A DNA stretch of 7,590 nt from CALMEC01 sp031376485 (GTDB taxonomy: Bacteria > Actinomycetota > Thermoleophilia > Miltoncostaeales > Miltoncostaeaceae), in contig JANMDV010000217.1 in assembly GCA_031376485.1 (NCBI GenBank), positions 1 to 7,590 on the forward strand, in the 5' to 3' direction. The notes below the pieces were generated by a model. That model was not told where the DNA came from and did not search any database. It saw only the letters and a program-made list of their open reading frames with translations. This document shows, piece by piece, positions 5,072-7,590 of this stretch. A program made the position numbers and the translations under genes. Numbering within the stretch: position 1 is the first letter of the stretch; each line of letters opens with the position of its first letter.

Positions 5072-7590
5072 ATGACCCCTGTCGATTCCACGTTGCCTGA
5101 ACGCTACGACCCACAGGCCGTGGAGGCAAAGTGGCAGGCGATATGGGATGCCGAAGAGGCCTTCCGGGCCGAGCCGATCAGCCGCGACGGGGTGCCCCCG
5201 AGCGTGCCCGACCGCCCCAAGGCGTACGTACTTGAGATGCTTCCGTACCCGTCGGGCGAGGCCCACATGGGTCACGTCAAGAACTACACGATGGGCGACG
5301 TCGTTGCGCACTTTCGCCGCCGCCAGGGGTGGGTGGTGTTCCACCCGATGGGGTATGACGCATTCGGTCTGCCCGCCGAGAATGCCGCGATCCGCACCGG
5401 CCGGCCGCCCGAGGAGGTCACGCGTCACAACATCGCGCGTATCCGCGAGCAACTGCGTCGACTCGGCTTTTCCATCGACTGGCAGACCGAGCTTGCGACC
5501 TGCGACGTGGGGTTCTACCGCTGGACCCAGTGGCTCTTCCTGCGGATGTTCGAGAAAGGCTTGGCGGAGCGTCGCGAAGCGGCCGTCAACTGGTGCCCCG
5601 TCGACCAGACCGTGCTGGCCAACGAGCAGGTCATCGACGGGGCGTGCGAGCGCTGTGGGACGCAGGTCGAGTTGCGGCAGCTCTCGCAGTGGTTCCTGCG
5701 TATCACCGACTACGCCCAACGACTTCTTGACGACATGGACACGCTGGTCGACTGGCCGGAGCGCGTGCTGACGATGCAGCGCAACTGGATCGGCAGGTCC
5801 GAGGGTGCGCGCGTCACGTTCACCACAGATGACGGCGTGCACGAGATCCCGGTCTTCACCACGCGCCCGGACACCCTGTTCGGCGCGACGTTCTTCCTGC
5901 TGGCGCCCGAACACCCGCTCGTGCCGCAGCTTGTCAACGGTCGGCCCGAGGCGGCGGTCGTCACCGAGTACGTCCGGCAGGCCGCCCGCGCCGACATCGC
6001 CGACCGGACCGCGACGGAGCGACCCAAGACGGGAGTGTTCACCGGGCGTCACGTCGTCAACCCCGTCAACGGAGAGCACATCCCCGTCTGGGTGGCCGAC
6101 TACGTCCTGATGGACTACGGCACCGGCGCGATCATGGCGGTGCCGGCGCACGATGAGCGCGATTTCGCGTTTGCACGTGCGTATGACCTGCCGGTCCGCC
6201 GCGTGGTCTCCGCGCCCGGCATGGCGGCGGACGCACCGGTCGAAGCTGCCGAGCCGGGCGAGGGCACGATAGTCAACTCGGGCATCCTCGACGGGATGGA
6301 CGTCGCCGAGGCCAAGCCCGCGATCGCGACGTGGCTCGCCGACCAGGGCCTGGGGGAGGCCACCGTCGGCTTTCGCCTTCGCGACTGGCTGATCTCACGG
6401 CAGCGCTATTGGGGCGCGCCGATCCCCGTCGTTCACTGTGGCGCCTGCGGTGTAGTGGCGGTCCCGGACGATGAGTTGCCGGTCCTACTGCCCCAGGTCG
6501 ACGACTACGCCCCCAAGGGGATGAGCCCGATCGCCGCCGCCGAGGATTTCGTGGCGACGACCTGCCCCACGTGCGGCGGTCCGGCGCGACGCGAGACCGA
6601 CACGATGGACACATTCGTCGACTCGTCCTGGTACTTCCTTCGCTACACCGCGCCCAACCTGTCCACGGCGGCGTTCGAGCGCGAGATCGTCGACTACTGG
6701 CTGCCAGTCGACCAGTACATCGGCGGCGTCGAGCATGCGATCCTGCACCTGCTCTACGCACGGTTCTTCACGAAAGTGCTCTATGACCTGGGGTACGTCG
6801 GGTTCGCCGAGCCGTTCGCGCGCCTGTTCACGCAGGGAATGATCTATTACCAGGGCGCCAAGATGAGCAAGAGCAAAGGCAACGTCGTCGCGCCTGACGA
6901 GATGGTCAACCGATACGGGGCCGACACGCTGCGGCTGTACGTCTTGTTCATGGGTCCGGCCGCCGACGACGCCGAATGGTCCGATCACGGCATCGAGGGC
7001 CAGCGGCGATTCCTGGACCGGGTGTGGCGGCTCGTCGCCGGGCAAGAGGGCGACGCACTGATCGATCGTCCGACACGCGATGCGCTCGCGGATGAGCCTG
7101 CGGCGCTCGCACTCGTACGCAAGGCAGAGGCGACGGTTGCGAAGGTCACCGACGACATCGGCGAGCGCTTTTCGTTCCACACCGCGATTTCGGCGATCCA
7201 GGAACTGGTCAACGATGCGACCAAGGCCCGGGCCGAAGGGGCGGTCACCGGCACTGCGGGTGCGCACGCACTTCGGTTCGCCACGCAGACCGTCGTGTCG
7301 CTCCTGTTTGTCTTCGCACCTCACGCGGCGAGCGAGCTGTGGCAGGCGCTGGGCGGCGAACGCATGTGGGTGGCGCCGTGGCCAGACGTCGACCAAGCGT
7401 TCTTGGCCCGCGAATCGATCACGGTCGCCGTTCAGGTCAACGGCAAGCTCCGCGACACGTTGCAGGTGCCGGCAGGGTTGAGCGATGCCGATGTCGCCGC
7501 ACGGGCGAAGGCATCGGCCAAGGTGCAGGCGGTGATCGACGGCAAGGACATCCGGCGCGAGATCGTGATCGCCGACAGGCTCGTCAACCT
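5072..7590 (+). CDS. leuS: Leucyl-tRNA synthetase (3' end just outside the window)
   Basis: A class I aminoacyl-tRNA synthetase that charges tRNA-Leu with leucine using ATP. The frame runs from ATG 5072 to the window edge, giving 839 residues plus two bases; the final IVIADRLVN matches the usual LeuRS ending, so only a few codons are missing. Landmarks: MLPYPSGEAHMGHVKNYTMGD with the HIGH-type motif HMGH (65-68); a zinc-like module with Cys175, Cys192 and Cys195; the editing (CP1) domain with TTRPDT (263-268) and MAVPAHDERDF (around 355-365), so proofreading of mischarged tRNA looks intact; a second cysteine set at 456, 459, 498 and 501; DTMDTFVDSSWYF; the KMSKS loop (597-601); and a C-terminal anticodon-binding domain. 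No ribosome site lies close to the ATG (AGAAGG is 21 bases away), which fits leaderless translation. No in-frame alternative start exists upstream. All expected domains are present. Confidence 0.98.
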   Translation, partial: MTPVDSTLPERYDPQAVEAKWQAIWDAEEAFRAEPISRDGVPPSVPDRPKAYVLEMLPYPSGEAHMGHVKNYTMGDVVAHFRRRQGWVVFHPMGYDAFGLPAENAAIRTGRPPEEVTRHNIARIREQLRRLGFSIDWQTELATCDVGFYRWTQWLFLRMFEKGLAERREAAVNWCPVDQTVLANEQVIDGACERCGTQVELRQLSQWFLRITDYAQRLLDDMDTLVDWPERVLTMQRNWIGRSEGARVTFTTDDGVHEIPVFTTRPDTLFGATFFLLAPEHPLVPQLVNGRPEAAVVTEYVRQAARADIADRTATERPKTGVFTGRHVVNPVNGEHIPVWVADYVLMDYGTGAIMAVPAHDERDFAFARAYDLPVRRVVSAPGMAADAPVEAAEPGEGTIVNSGILDGMDVAEAKPAIATWLADQGLGEATVGFRLRDWLISRQRYWGAPIPVVHCGACGVVAVPDDELPVLLPQVDDYAPKGMSPIAAAEDFVATTCPTCGGPARRETDTMDTFVDSSWYFLRYTAPNLSTAAFEREIVDYWLPVDQYIGGVEHAILHLLYARFFTKVLYDLGYVGFAEPFARLFTQGMIYYQGAKMSKSKGNVVAPDEMVNRYGADTLRLYVLFMGPAADDAEWSDHGIEGQRRFLDRVWRLVAGQEGDALIDRPTRDALADEPAALALVRKAEATVAKVTDDIGERFSFHTAISAIQELVNDATKARAEGAVTGTAGAHALRFATQTVVSLLFVFAPHAASELWQALGGERMWVAPWPDVDQAFLARESITVAVQVNGKLRDTLQVPAGLSDADVAARAKASAKVQAVIDGKDIRREIVIADRLVN

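Noticed and set aside
6485..7396. 303-codon minus-strand frame inside leuS
   Set aside because: It lies wholly antisense to the KMSKS and anticodon-binding parts of leuS and shows no domain of its own.

Overview
The window looks like a chromosomal segment of a high-GC actinobacterium. The GC-rich third codon positions, a bacterial-type leucyl-tRNA synthetase with two cysteine pairs in its zinc-like insert, and an actinobacterial-style secreted protein with a Pro/Thr linker all fit. A member of the Thermoleophilia/Solirubrobacterales is my guess, but the sequence alone cannot fix the order.

Layout, left to right. (1) The 3' end of a plus-strand isocitrate lyase gene (1-333), followed by a short hairpin. 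(2) A 13-bp perfect hairpin (556-590) between it and a convergent minus-strand gene (602-2380). That gene encodes a 592-residue exported protein with N-terminal beta-rich modules, a hexapeptide Pro/Thr linker encoded by an 18-bp tandem repeat, and a C-terminal DUF11-type domain. (3) A roughly 310-bp divergent gap (2381-2692) with a palindrome and two tandem hairpins. (4) The first ~119 codons of a pyruvate kinase, broken off inside the domain order (2693-3052). (5) A tight two-gene unit (3127-3986): a small exported, probably lipid-anchored protein whose C-terminal part resembles BECR-type RNase toxins, overlapping by ATGA with a cytosolic 140-residue protein that I read as its immunity partner. 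(6) A stand-alone LuxR/GerE-type HTH protein of 70-76 residues (4149-4379). (7) A convergent intergenic region with hairpins (4380-4600). (8) A minus-strand GNAT acetyltransferase (4601-5032), whose GTG start is hidden in a much longer antisense frame. (9) leuS, reading divergently from a promoter that overlaps the GNAT promoter and probably gives a leaderless message. leuS runs off the window within a few codons of its expected end.

The genes do not form one pathway. Isocitrate lyase, leuS and GNAT are ordinary chromosomal genes. The stretch 2400-4600 between them is accessory in character, with a decayed pyruvate kinase fragment, a toxin/immunity-like pair and an orphan regulator. The toxin/immunity-like pair is the most interesting element: it resembles the business end of a polymorphic toxin, reduced to a signal sequence plus toxin domain with no large delivery protein.
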